In this document: piece by piece, positions 42,481-51,573 of the stretch
Position numbering within the stretch: the first letter of the stretch is position 1
Layout of the letters: each line of letters begins with the position of its first letter
Assembly (NCBI GenBank): GCA_030584085.1
Contig: CP129490.1
Location: 3,257,511 to 3,321,510, forward strand
Direction: 5' to 3'
DNA: 64,000 nt
Source: Melioribacteraceae bacterium
GTDB taxonomy: Bacteria > Bacteroidota > Ignavibacteria > Ignavibacteriales > Melioribacteraceae
Notes under the pieces: generated by a model
The model's input: only the letters and a program-made list of their open reading frames with translations
Told to the model about the DNA's origin: nothing
Databases searched by the model: none
Program-made: the position numbers and the translations under genes

Positions 42481-44883
42481 ATGATTATTAAATTTATAAC
42501 GGCAATATTTTTCACTTGCTCAATTTACTTTGCTCAAACTTATGAGTTGAAAGGTAGAATAATTGATGCTGTTACCGGTCTACCACTTAGTTTTGCGAAT
42601 ATAAGAGTTTTAGAGACTACCAACGGAACTGCAGCAAATGTAACCGGAGAATATTCCTTAAAATTATCCATAGGTTCTTACAAATTAGCTGCTTCATTTA
42701 TTGGCTATGAAACGGATACAGTAAACGTAAATTTAACGAATAGCTTGACCGTAAATTTCGCATTAAATCCGGCAACGGTTGAACTTGCCGAAGTCACTGT
42801 AACTCCGGGTATCAATCCTGCTATTGAAATAATCAAAAAAGCGATCCAAAGAAAACACGAAAGGAATTCTCGGTTAAACTCATACATATTCTATGGTTAT
42901 ACCAAGGGGAAAATTTTAACAACTGAAGAAATTTCTGCTGGCAGTAACAGTGTTGGTATCGGGCTAGGTACTGCCGACACATCCGAATTAAAAATTACGG
43001 GGATAATTGAAAACCAAAGTAAAGGTTACTTTCTGAAGCCCAATTATTATAAAGAAGAAATATTAGCACGGAAGCAAACATCAAACTTTCCTTCCACAAT
43101 AAATATTCTAACCGGTGGAAGACTTATCCAAAATTTTTATTCGGATGATATACAATTTTTTGGCAACAATTTATTAAGTCCGATAGCCGATAATTCACTT
43201 AATTACTATTACTTCTATATCGAAGATACATTAGCAATGGATAAGAATAAAATATTCCAAATATACTTTTCTACCATTGATAATGATGACCCCGGGTTTT
43301 ACGGAAGAATATTTATAAAAGATAAAACTTATGATTTACTCAAAATCGATGTTGATCTTAATGCTGCGGCTAATCCAGGTGGTATATTTACAAAGGTGAA
43401 TATCTTTCAACAATTTACGGTATATGATAGTATTTATATGCCGATTGATTATAGATTGTTTGTTGAAGGAAATTATCTTGGTTTATTCAAATTTGGTTTT
43501 GAACTCAATTCAATTTTATATGATTATGAAATTAATCCCGGACTTGCCAGTGATGATTTCAGCATGTTGGTTTTAAAAGTTCAACCGGCGGCTGATGAAA
43601 AGAATTCTACTTATTGGCAGTCGGTTCAAACAATTCCCTCAACAAGTATCGAAGCACAAGCTTACCAAAGAATCGACAGCTTGGAATCGATTGAAAGAAC
43701 TTTTTGGGATAGGTTTTCTATTCTTTCCAGTATTATTAATTATGATGATAACATTTACTCATCCGCACCTCTGGGAATGTATCACTTCAACAATGTTGAG
43801 GGACATTCAATCGATTTTAAATTAGGATTACAAAATTTGCTTAATGATCGATTCGATTCTGAATTAAATTTAAGTTACGGTTTCTCAGATAAAAAGCTTA
43901 AGAAAGAATTATCCGCAAAGTATCTGTTCGGAGATTATCGAACATATTCATTTGATTTATCGGTATTTGATAAAACAAATGTTTTGTTTGACAACTCGGA
44001 TAATTACAATACTTTCACTTCTACCTTAACTAGTCTGTTCGGCAAATATGATTTTAGAGATTATTTTAATTCTACCGGAATTGAATTTGATTTAGCCGGC
44101 GAGATATTTCCCACTCTCAAATTAAGTTTGGGATTTCTTAATAGAACAGATAAAAGTTTGCTGACAAAGAGTGATTTTTCCTTTTTTAGCAAAGACAAAT
44201 CTTATTCACCAAACCTTTCAATTTATGACACTAAGATTAACGCATTAAAAATTGGTTTTGATTTTGACTTCAGAAATTATATGGAAGATGGAAAATTCCG
44301 AAGAAGACTTGGTTCAAATAATACAAGAATTAGTTTTGGCGGAGAGATACTTCTGAGTCCGACTTTATTAAACAGTGAAATGGATTTCCAGATATATAAA
44401 TTTAATATAAACTCATTTATAAAATCATTCGGATCAACTTCTGCACGAATAAATCTTACTTCAACTGTTTCAAACGGTGCAATACCTTTTCAATTTTTGG
44501 AAGCACTTCCGGGTAATATTGAGTCATCCGGAAAAAGTAATTCATTCAGAACATTAGGTTTTGCTGAAATATATGGCGATCGAGTTATTTCAACTTTTAT
44601 TGAATACAATTTTGGTTCCGAACTATGGCGATTACTAAATATTCCACTTCTTAAAGATTGGCAAATTAATTTAACCACACATCTAAACGGAGCTTTTGTC
44701 GATTTATCAAAGGAAAGTAAAAACATTTTATTGCTTTCACCAACGCTATTTCTAAAACCATTTTGGGAAGCGGGTTTTGGTATTTCTCATCCTTTAATTC
44801 CGCTTCAATTTGAATTTACTTGGAAATTGAATCACCGCGGAGATAATAACTTTGTATTTGGAATAAATACCTTTGTCTTATAG
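42481..44883 (+). CDS. DUF5686 family outer-membrane protein with carboxypeptidase-regulatory-like domain
   Basis: An 800-residue protein. Signal peptide 1-20 (CSIYFAQ). Residues 22-105 are a carboxypeptidase-regulatory-like (CarboxypepD_reg) beta-sandwich, as in TonB-linked outer-membrane proteins (GRIIDAVTGLPLSFANIRVL). Residues 110 onward are the DUF5686 region, beginning IIKKAIQRKHERNSRL and ending in many amphipathic strands (LLSPTLFLKPFWEAGFGISH) consistent with an outer-membrane barrel. There is no TonB plug domain. The family is typical of Bacteroidota and relatives; role unknown. Confidence 0.86.
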   Translation: MIIKFITAIFFTCSIYFAQTYELKGRIIDAVTGLPLSFANIRVLETTNGTAANVTGEYSLKLSIGSYKLAASFIGYETDTVNVNLTNSLTVNFALNPATVELAEVTVTPGINPAIEIIKKAIQRKHERNSRLNSYIFYGYTKGKILTTEEISAGSNSVGIGLGTADTSELKITGIIENQSKGYFLKPNYYKEEILARKQTSNFPSTINILTGGRLIQNFYSDDIQFFGNNLLSPIADNSLNYYYFYIEDTLAMDKNKIFQIYFSTIDNDDPGFYGRIFIKDKTYDLLKIDVDLNAAANPGGIFTKVNIFQQFTVYDSIYMPIDYRLFVEGNYLGLFKFGFELNSILYDYEINPGLASDDFSMLVLKVQPAADEKNSTYWQSVQTIPSTSIEAQAYQRIDSLESIERTFWDRFSILSSIINYDDNIYSSAPLGMYHFNNVEGHSIDFKLGLQNLLNDRFDSELNLSYGFSDKKLKKELSAKYLFGDYRTYSFDLSVFDKTNVLFDNSDNYNTFTSTLTSLFGKYDFRDYFNSTGIEFDLAGEIFPTLKLSLGFLNRTDKSLLTKSDFSFFSKDKSYSPNLSIYDTKINALKIGFDFDFRNYMEDGKFRRRLGSNNTRISFGGEILLSPTLLNSEMDFQIYKFNINSFIKSFGSTSARINLTSTVSNGAIPFQFLEALPGNIESSGKSNSFRTLGFAEIYGDRVISTFIEYNFGSELWRLLNIPLLKDWQINLTTHLNGAFVDLSKESKNILLLSPTLFLKPFWEAGFGISHPLIPLQFEFTWKLNHRGDNNFVFGINTFVL

Positions 44884-44995
44884 TAAATATTATCATGACA
44901 ATTCGTGACAAACTCTTACCTTAACATGACAACCTAGCTGCAATCTCTCTCGTCAGAATATGTAGAAACCAAAAAAATTATTCTCGGAGGGAGAA

Positions 44996-45397
44996 ATGAA
45001 ACGCACACTTACTTTAATAGCTCTTGTAGTTTTATTAGTAGCATCAAACAACTTTGCTCAAGCAAAAGAAAAATTGACTGACAATCAACTTCAAACATTG
45101 ATCACAGGTATTAAGTCTGATAATCCCGGTCTCAAAAGAAGCTCAATTTTCTTCGCCGGATATTATAAACTTACGGAAACTGTAGACGTTCTTAAAGATG
45201 AAATGCTAAATGCCGAAAATCCCGACATACAAATTTTAGCAGCGTTGGCACTTTATGAAATTGGAGACGATAATGTAATAACTGACTTAAATATGCTTGC
45301 TAAGAATAAAGACGAAGATTATAAAGTTAGAAGAATGGCACAAGCAATTTATGAACATTGGGTCAACGATAAAAATTTTGTAAGTGCAGCATACTAA
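44996..45397 (+). CDS. Small secreted HEAT-repeat-like protein
   Basis: A 133-residue protein with a signal peptide (1-22, ending NFAQA) and a helical mature part with two to three HEAT-like pairs (IKSDNPGLKRSSIFFAGYYK; NPDIQILAALALYEIGD; DYKVRRMAQAIYEHW). It has a strong ribosome site (CTCGGAGGGAGAA) and ends in a terminator, so it is probably a monocistronic, well-expressed gene. Three TGACA boxes lie 65-100 bases upstream. Role unknown; possibly a protein-binding periplasmic factor. Confidence 0.8.
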   Translation: MKRTLTLIALVVLLVASNNFAQAKEKLTDNQLQTLITGIKSDNPGLKRSSIFFAGYYKLTETVDVLKDEMLNAENPDIQILAALALYEIGDDNVITDLNMLAKNKDEDYKVRRMAQAIYEHWVNDKNFVSAAY

Positions 45398-45405
45398 TCC
45401 CCTCT

Positions 45406-45445
45406 ACAAAGAAAAACCGCTGATTATCAACGGTTTTTCTTTGTC
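45406..45445. terminator. Bidirectional intrinsic terminator
   Basis: Perfect 14-base stem ACAAAGAAAAACCG (45406-45419) / CGGTTTTTCTTTGT (45431-45444) with an 11-base loop. The A/T part of the stem gives a T-run on both strands, so it can end the HEAT-like gene and the convergent histidine kinase gene. Confidence 0.92.
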
Positions 45446-45460
45446 TTAACAAATTTAATT

Positions 45461-47482
45461 TTACTTCTTTGGGATTGTAAACGAAAATTTAGTTCCTTTT
45501 CCAATATGACTTTCAACAAAAATTTCTCCGCCATTTTTCTCAATCATTTCTTTGGATAAAACCAAACCCAACCCGGTTCCTTTTTCTTTATGCGTCCCTA
45601 AGGTTGTATAGTTAATATCAATTCTAAAAAGTTTTGCAATATCTTCTTCAAGCATTCCAACACCGTTATCTTCAATTGTAACCCGGACATAATCTTTTTC
45701 GTTTGTAGAACTAATTTTGATTACTGAATTATCTTCCGAAAATTTTATAGCATTCGAAATGAGATTTCTTAGAATAGTTGAAATCATATTTGCATCTGCA
45801 TAAGCATAGCATCTCGTATCACTTTCAAATTGCATATCGATCTTTTTACTCTTTGCACTTTCACGGAATAATCTTAGTACAACATAAATTGCTTCTTGTA
45901 TGTCAACATTAACAGGATCAATTTGATATTTATCGGTTTGCATTCTAGACCAATCAAGCAAATTGTTAAGTAACTCAAAAATGTTTCCCGAAACATTTTT
46001 AATGTGGTGGATATACTCTTTTAATTCATCTTTTTTTAATTCATCAAAATCTTCAAGTAAAATTTCTGTGTAGCTTAACAAAGCATTAAACGGACTTCGT
46101 AAGTCATGAGCTATAATGGAAAAGAATTTATCTTTAGCAGAATTTGATTTTTTCAGTTCTTCATTATAGTCTCTTAAGTTTTGAACTTCGGATTTCCTTA
46201 ACCGGGTATCCCGCGCAACAACCAATAAATTTTCATGTGAATTATGCTTCTTGAGTTTATTAACACTAATTTCTAATGGAATTTTAAGTCCATTTTTACA
46301 TATTAACTTCACTTCAAAAAGGAAGAGTGAATTGATCTTTTCACTGTTGGCTATATAATCACGAATTTCATGTCCATATTCTTCACTAAAAAGTTTGTAA
46401 ATATTCCGACCCATTAGTTCAGAAAAATCAAATCCCGAAAGGCTGAGTCCAGCTTCATTTACATAATTTATTTCACCATTTACATCGTGCATAAGAATCA
46501 TTTCATCAATGTTGTTTGTTAACAACTTATATTTCTCTTCACTTGAAATTATATTCAGTTGTGCTTTTTTTATTTCATTAATATTTTCACATGCAATCAA
46601 AATTGTTTTCTTTTCGGCCGGAAAATCTAAAACACTTGCATATTCTCTTACCCAGATAGTTTCACCGCCTTTTGTAATTTTTCGCAGTTCCCAAACAAGT
46701 GTTGACCCCTTTTTAGCCAAACATTCTTTAATGTTTTTTGTGATCATTAATTGGTCATCGGGATGGAATACACTTTTTACATTTTTACCGACTAATTCTT
46801 GTGCTTCATAGCCCAAATCAATTTTAGTTCTTTCGTTTGCGTCAATTACTTTTCCATTTTCATCAACAATAAAAAGCATAAGTGGATTTTTTGAATATAA
46901 CATTCTGAACTTAAGTTCATTATTTTTGAGTTCCTCCTCAGTTCTTTTGTACTGAATTGCTTTGGCAATCTGCTCGGAAACGAATCTTAGAAAGCTTTGA
47001 TGTGAATCTGAAAAAACCAATTCAGATTTATTTCTTTGCAATGCCATAAGCCCGATTGTCTGATTATCATTTGTCTTTAAAGGAACGCCAAGCCATTCAC
47101 TGAACATTTCCGAAGTTTCGGAGATCTTTCCGGTTTTTACTAATTCATTAAACATTTTTGCGGTTATTAATAAAGGATTATCATGATTGATAGCAAAAGT
47201 AGTTATGTCATCAAAACCTTGAGTGAATTTCTCGGAATTTAACGATTCATCCAATTGATCAAAGTAGAACGGATATGTAATTTCTTTTGTATCGTTATCA
47301 TATAATGCAATGTAAAAGCTATCGGAAGGGATATATTCGCTAATTATCTGATGAACTTTGTTAAAAAGTTCATCTAAATTTTGAGAATTATTAATAGATT
47401 CTGAGATTTCTAAAACAGCACGTGGTACAAAATTAGTCTCGGGATTAGAACTGCGATAATCAAATTCTACCCTATCATCCAT
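45461..47482 (-). CDS. Cytoplasmic sensor histidine kinase (GAF-PAS-PAS-HisKA-HATPase)
   Basis: A 673-residue kinase without transmembrane segments. GAF-like domain about 25-180 (YIPSDSFYIALYDNDTKEI), PAS 1 about 190-310 (LFIVDENGKVIDANERT), PAS 2 about 315-435 (ILMHDVNGEINYVNEAG), HisKA with phospho-acceptor His459 in FFSIIAHDLRSPFNALL, and HATPase_c about 555-673 with N-box LRNLISNAIKFS, G1 DNGVGM and G2 GTGLGLVLSK. It senses an internal or diffusible signal. No response regulator is adjacent, so it is an orphan here. It is divergent from the zinc-uptake-like operon at 47631. Confidence 0.94.
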   Translation of the reverse strand: MDDRVEFDYRSSNPETNFVPRAVLEISESINNSQNLDELFNKVHQIISEYIPSDSFYIALYDNDTKEITYPFYFDQLDESLNSEKFTQGFDDITTFAINHDNPLLITAKMFNELVKTGKISETSEMFSEWLGVPLKTNDNQTIGLMALQRNKSELVFSDSHQSFLRFVSEQIAKAIQYKRTEEELKNNELKFRMLYSKNPLMLFIVDENGKVIDANERTKIDLGYEAQELVGKNVKSVFHPDDQLMITKNIKECLAKKGSTLVWELRKITKGGETIWVREYASVLDFPAEKKTILIACENINEIKKAQLNIISSEEKYKLLTNNIDEMILMHDVNGEINYVNEAGLSLSGFDFSELMGRNIYKLFSEEYGHEIRDYIANSEKINSLFLFEVKLICKNGLKIPLEISVNKLKKHNSHENLLVVARDTRLRKSEVQNLRDYNEELKKSNSAKDKFFSIIAHDLRSPFNALLSYTEILLEDFDELKKDELKEYIHHIKNVSGNIFELLNNLLDWSRMQTDKYQIDPVNVDIQEAIYVVLRLFRESAKSKKIDMQFESDTRCYAYADANMISTILRNLISNAIKFSEDNSVIKISSTNEKDYVRVTIEDNGVGMLEEDIAKLFRIDINYTTLGTHKEKGTGLGLVLSKEMIEKNGGEIFVESHIGKGTKFSFTIPKK

Positions 47483-47630
47483 AAGGGATAAATCCTTATT
47501 ACGTATTTATATTTTTATATTAAGTTAATCAGTTTAGATTTGTTTTTCAATAATTAATTTATAAAGTTTTTTAAATGGCTGGTTTTATTTGGACTTGAAA
47601 TCTGTTATTAATATTTAGTACATTTATTGA

Positions 47631-47978
47631 ATGATTTTAATGCAAAAGATATCGCAATCAAGAAAGCTCAGTACATCAGTTTTAATTTTATATTCTCTCT
47701 TGTATCTCTGTCTTGTTTTTCACTTCCATCCAATTAATATTGTTAATGGCACTGAACATTCTTTTATAAATAGTCAACATGACGGATTATCCGGTTCACA
47801 TCAAACACTACATTGCGATATTTGTCATTTACTATCTACATTTAATTATATACCGGCTTCAGATTTTACCATCTCAGAATTTTCACTTATTTCATTTGAT
47901 GAATTCAATTTTCAATCAATTCCTCTCCAAAGACTTTCTTTTAGCTCCAATTCGCTTCGCGCTCCTCCAATAGTTTAG
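47631..47978 (+). CDS. Small His/Cys-rich exported protein of a metal-uptake operon
   Basis: A 115-residue protein; ATG 47640 is an alternative start. One hydrophobic segment (about 15-32, TSVLILYSLLYLCLVF) acts as signal or anchor. The following segment is full of potential metal ligands: HFHP, EHSF, QHDG, SGSH and LHCDICHLL (Cys-x2-Cys-His). It stands 55 bases before a lipoprotein and a ZnuD-like receptor, so it may bind or sense the transported metal. It recalls short CDxCH proteins that often precede metal receptors, but I cannot assign it to a named family. Confidence 0.6.
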   Translation: MILMQKISQSRKLSTSVLILYSLLYLCLVFHFHPINIVNGTEHSFINSQHDGLSGSHQTLHCDICHLLSTFNYIPASDFTISEFSLISFDEFNFQSIPLQRLSFSSNSLRAPPIV

Positions 47979-48033
47979 CTTTTACTTGCACAACTAAACA
48001 AAAAGATTTCACTAAATTTCTAAGGAGGAGAAT

Positions 48034-48498
48034 ATGTTTACTATTCTTAAAAAACCAGTATTAGTTTTATTTATCAGTTTATTCGTTTTTGTATTTACTT
48101 CATGCGGCGATGATGATCCAGTTACACCACAAGAAGAACATTTTGAGGCAATCGGAACAGTAGTTTATGATGCAACCGGTGCTGAAGTTGTAAGAATTTT
48201 ACGTGGTGTAACTTCTGATACACTTTTTGCCAAAGTCGGCATATTATCGGATCATTATAATGTAAAGTTTTTAGATGAAGATGAAAAAGTTGTGAACCCG
48301 CCTACTGATGATGAAACAACGATGGGAATTGATATCACTGACACAAATTTACTTGCATTCGAACAAGATGAACTCGGTGCATTTGAATTTCATTTAGAGG
48401 GTAAAGCCGTTGGAATTACTACAATAGAAATTAAGATATTGCATAATGGACATAGTGACTATCGTTCCGGTTTGATTCCTGTTAAAATTGATAACTAA
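48034..48498 (+). CDS. Lipoprotein of the metal-uptake operon
   Basis: A 154-residue lipoprotein: signal peptide with lipobox FTSC (Cys24) followed by GDDD, an acidic +2/+3 context as in outer-membrane or surface-exposed lipoproteins of this phylum group. The mature domain is beta-rich and acidic, with a His-containing ILHNGHSDYRSG near the C-terminus. It has a strong ribosome site (AAGGAGGAGAAT). Its stop overlaps the receptor's ATG by one base (TAATG). Probably a substrate-binding partner of the receptor; family not recognised. Confidence 0.8.
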   Translation: MFTILKKPVLVLFISLFVFVFTSCGDDDPVTPQEEHFEAIGTVVYDATGAEVVRILRGVTSDTLFAKVGILSDHYNVKFLDEDEKVVNPPTDDETTMGIDITDTNLLAFEQDELGAFEFHLEGKAVGITTIEIKILHNGHSDYRSGLIPVKIDN

Positions 48499-50756
48499 TG
48501 ATTTTTTCTTCTATAAATATAAAAGTCACAAAATTTTATAAAGACCACAACAGGAAGTTTGTGGTCTTTCTACTTTTTTTACTTCCAACATTTTTATTAG
48601 GACAACATCCCGACATACATCTTTCCGGAATTGTTCTTGATGGCGAGACAAATAGACCAATTGAAAATGTGAATATCCGAACAACAGGCGAGGATATTTT
48701 TACAACCACAAAAGCAGATGGAAGTTTTGATCTAATCTTCTCTGAACTTGGAATTTATCAATTAAAAATCACGCACGTTGCATACAAAGAAGAACTAAAA
48801 ACAATCGATCTGGAAAAAGTTAACCACCAGCAGCTAATTTTATATCTCATTCCGAAAGCAATTGATATGGCTCCTGTAATTGTATCAGGACAAAACATAA
48901 TGTCCAAGTTTGATGAAATTTATGAATCGTCAAATGTTTTACGCGGAAAAGAATTACAAAGAGAACTTGGATTAAGTCTTGCCGCTACATTAAAAAATGA
49001 AACAGGATTAGCCATTCGGTCAATGGGCCCTGCACCTGCACGACCTGTGATTCGCGGACTCGGTGGCGATAGAGTTTTGATCACAGAAGATGGAAATAAA
49101 ACTGTTGACCTCTCTGCCACTTCACCAGATCACGCTGTTACCATCGAACCTTTTGGAGTAAACAAAATTGAAGTATTGCGCGGACCCAAAGTATTGATTC
49201 ATACTCCTACAACTTTAGGTGGAGTTGTAAATGTTGTTAGAGATGAAATCCCAATAGAAGTTCATGATAAAATTTACGGAGTATTTGGAACCTACGGTGA
49301 GAGTGCAAATAATGGTTATTTGGGTTCTCTAATTACAGAAGTACCTCTTAAACCATTTGCGCTGAGGTTAGAAGGAAGTAGAAGAAAAACTGAGAATTTG
49401 AATACTCCTGTAGGAAAACTTGATAATTCTTATTCGCAAAATTATAATTGGAGTCTCGGTGGAAGTTACTTCCCAGCATTTGGGATGGTTGGTATCTCTT
49501 ATAGAGATTTTAATTTAGATTATGGTATCCCGGGAGGATTTATCGGCGCCCATCCAAACGGTGTAGATATTGAAATGTACAAACGACAATTTAACACAAA
49601 AGTTTTTATTGATTTGCCTTCGAAATCTTTCGACAACATCGAAGCACATTTTAGCACTGCAGTTTACCGGCATAAAGAATTTGAATCGGGTGGATTAATC
49701 GGTTCCGAATTCAAAATAAGAAGTTACTTGGGTTATATTAATCTCAATTATAAAGGATTCGGATTTCTTAGTAATGGTACATTCGGATTATCTTCGGAGT
49801 ATCGAGACTTTGATATTGGTGGATTTGTATTTACTCCACAATCTTATTCGTTTAATTTCTCAACCTACGTTTACGAGTCATTTAACTACAATAATTTTAG
49901 TTTTGAGTTCGGTGCTAGATATAATTTTGATAAGATTTCACCTGATACTCCAAAGCCGGATGCTAAAATCGGTAATATCCAAGAGCGAGATTATCACACT
50001 TATTCGTTATCGCTATCTGCGTTGTATTCTTTTACCAACATTGTTCATTTCGGAATCAATCTAAATAAATCCTCCAGAGTTCCAACCATTGAAGAATTAT
50101 TTTCAGAGGGTCCACATCTTGCCGCATATTCTTATGAAATTGGAAATCCACAATTAGAAGATGAACGTGGTTGGGGTATGGAATTTTTTGTGTTCCACAA
50201 TTTCAGTGATCTTTATTTTCATCTCAATGTATTTCGAAACGATTTGGGTTATTATATAATACCCAGAAATACCGGGGAAACTAACTTTGCAACATTTCTA
50301 CCAATCTATCAAACCGAAGGTGTAGCCGCTCTATTTTATGGAGTGGAAGGACAGGTCAGTTATAGATTTTGGAATCATTTTAAGATTGGTTTTACTTTGA
50401 GTTACACGAGAGGTAAAATCAAAGATTCTGATAAATCTCTCCCACAAATTCCTCCCTTAAAGGGGAACGTTGAAATAAGTTATTCAACAGATCAATGGTC
50501 AATTGGAATTAACTCCGAATTAGCCGCTTCACAGAATGATGTTGATGAATTCGAAGAACCAACAGTAGGATTTGCAGTCTTAAATTCATATTTCCAATAT
50601 TCATTAAATGCGGGAGATTTAATTCATAACTTTTCATTGAGCGTAGATAATATTCTCAACAAAGAATACCGCAATCATTTGTCTCGTGTAAAATCAATAC
50701 TTCCGGAAGCCGGTAGAAACTTTAGACTTACTTATAAATTGTATTTTCATATCTAA
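48498..50756 (+). CDS. TonB-dependent outer-membrane receptor, ZnuD-like (probable zinc)
   Basis: A 752-residue TonB-dependent receptor. Signal peptide about 20-36 (KFVVFLLFLLPTFLLGQ), CarboxypepD_reg-like domain about 38-115 (GIVLDGETNRPIENVNIR), plug about 130-245 and a 22-strand-type barrel to the end. The plug shows RPVIRGLGGDRVLI, then the run ATSPDHAVTIEPFGVNKIEVLRGP split by a few residues; S-P-D-H-A is a mark of the ZnuD zinc-receptor subfamily. The start overlaps the lipoprotein stop. A strong terminator-like hairpin lies within codons 15-24. Substrate zinc is inferred from the plug and from the His/Cys-rich neighbour. Confidence 0.88.
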   Translation: MIFSSINIKVTKFYKDHNRKFVVFLLFLLPTFLLGQHPDIHLSGIVLDGETNRPIENVNIRTTGEDIFTTTKADGSFDLIFSELGIYQLKITHVAYKEELKTIDLEKVNHQQLILYLIPKAIDMAPVIVSGQNIMSKFDEIYESSNVLRGKELQRELGLSLAATLKNETGLAIRSMGPAPARPVIRGLGGDRVLITEDGNKTVDLSATSPDHAVTIEPFGVNKIEVLRGPKVLIHTPTTLGGVVNVVRDEIPIEVHDKIYGVFGTYGESANNGYLGSLITEVPLKPFALRLEGSRRKTENLNTPVGKLDNSYSQNYNWSLGGSYFPAFGMVGISYRDFNLDYGIPGGFIGAHPNGVDIEMYKRQFNTKVFIDLPSKSFDNIEAHFSTAVYRHKEFESGGLIGSEFKIRSYLGYINLNYKGFGFLSNGTFGLSSEYRDFDIGGFVFTPQSYSFNFSTYVYESFNYNNFSFEFGARYNFDKISPDTPKPDAKIGNIQERDYHTYSLSLSALYSFTNIVHFGINLNKSSRVPTIEELFSEGPHLAAYSYEIGNPQLEDERGWGMEFFVFHNFSDLYFHLNVFRNDLGYYIIPRNTGETNFATFLPIYQTEGVAALFYGVEGQVSYRFWNHFKIGFTLSYTRGKIKDSDKSLPQIPPLKGNVEISYSTDQWSIGINSELAASQNDVDEFEEPTVGFAVLNSYFQYSLNAGDLIHNFSLSVDNILNKEYRNHLSRVKSILPEAGRNFRLTYKLYFHI
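48540..48580 (+). promoter_or_regulatory. Terminator-like hairpin inside the receptor's signal-peptide codons (possible attenuator)
   Basis: Perfect 11-base stem AAAGACCACAA (48540-48550) / TTGTGGTCTTT (48559-48569), eight-base loop, followed by CTACTTTTTTT. It has all parts of an intrinsic terminator but sits 42 bases after the receptor ATG. A ribosome translating the start would melt it, so it could link receptor transcription to translation initiation. Alternatively it is chance, as the signal peptide is Phe/Leu-rich. Confidence 0.55.
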
Positions 50757-50840
50757 TTCGTAGAGATCGTAAAATTTGCGACCAGTACCGACAAACTTTC
50801 CTATTGGAATTTGAACCTTATCAACATTATCTTATCATTT

Positions 50841-51509
50841 ATGAATAAAGATAAATTTATAGAGCTTAAGAACTTTCCTAAGTTCTCAATTGATGAAATG
50901 AAAAAACGTTCACAAGAGTTCTCGAATTTTCTAAAAAAAAGGAGAACCATTCGCGAATATTCTTCACTAGATTTTCCGAATGAGATTATTTTGAATTGCA
51001 TTAAAGCAGCCGGCTCATCTCCGAGCGGAGCCAATATGCAGCCTTGGCATTTTGTAATAGTTAAAGACCCGGAAGTAAAAAAGAAAATTAGAGAAGGGGC
51101 AGAGAAAGAAGAACGTGAGTTTTACGGTGGTAAAGCACCTGATGAATGGCTTCAAGCTCTGGAACAATTTGAAACAAATGCAGAAAAACCCTTTCTCGAA
51201 TATGCCCCGTATTTAATCATAATCTTCGAAAAGAAATACGGTATAGATGATACGGGAAATAAAGTAAAACATTACTATACAAAAGAATCGGTTGGAATTG
51301 CAACCGGAGTTTTAATTACTGCCTTACATAATTGTGGGTTGGCAACATTAACACATACTCCAAGTCCAATGAATTTTTTGAATGAAATTCTTAATCGACC
51401 TGAAAACGAGAAACCATATTTGATTCTTGTTACCGGTTTTCCTAAAGAAGGGACAAGAGTTCCTAACATCTCTAAAAAGTCAATTGATGAAATGTGTACA
51501 ATCGTTTAA
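50841..51509 (+). CDS. Iodotyrosine deiodinase (IYD)-like nitroreductase-fold flavoprotein
   Basis: About 222 residues from the ATG at 50841 (the frame to 50811 has no ribosome site). It is an FMN-dependent nitroreductase-fold protein whose whole length resembles vertebrate IYD: RRTIREYSS, SSPSGANMQPWHFVIVKDP, APYLIIIFEKKYG, KVHYY-like KVKHYYTKESVGIATGVL, GLATLTHTPSPMNF. The active-site lid residues that hold the halotyrosine zwitterion, Glu-Tyr-Lys with spacing +4 and +21, are present as Glu91, Tyr95 and Lys116. Reductive dehalogenation of halotyrosine is therefore the best prediction. It stands alone, 84 bases after the TonB receptor. Confidence 0.85.
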   Translation: MNKDKFIELKNFPKFSIDEMKKRSQEFSNFLKKRRTIREYSSLDFPNEIILNCIKAAGSSPSGANMQPWHFVIVKDPEVKKKIREGAEKEEREFYGGKAPDEWLQALEQFETNAEKPFLEYAPYLIIIFEKKYGIDDTGNKVKHYYTKESVGIATGVLITALHNCGLATLTHTPSPMNFLNEILNRPENEKPYLILVTGFPKEGTRVPNISKKSIDEMCTIV

Positions 51510-51573
51510 TCATCTTGATTCTCACCTTAATGAAAGCTAATATTTCTCATCTAATTAAAAAGCGAGCATATCA

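Noticed and set aside
50762-50790. Imperfect palindrome TCGTAAAATTTGCGA before the IYD-like gene, considered as an operator
   Set aside because: Single short imperfect palindrome with no second copy nearby; not distinguishable from chance.
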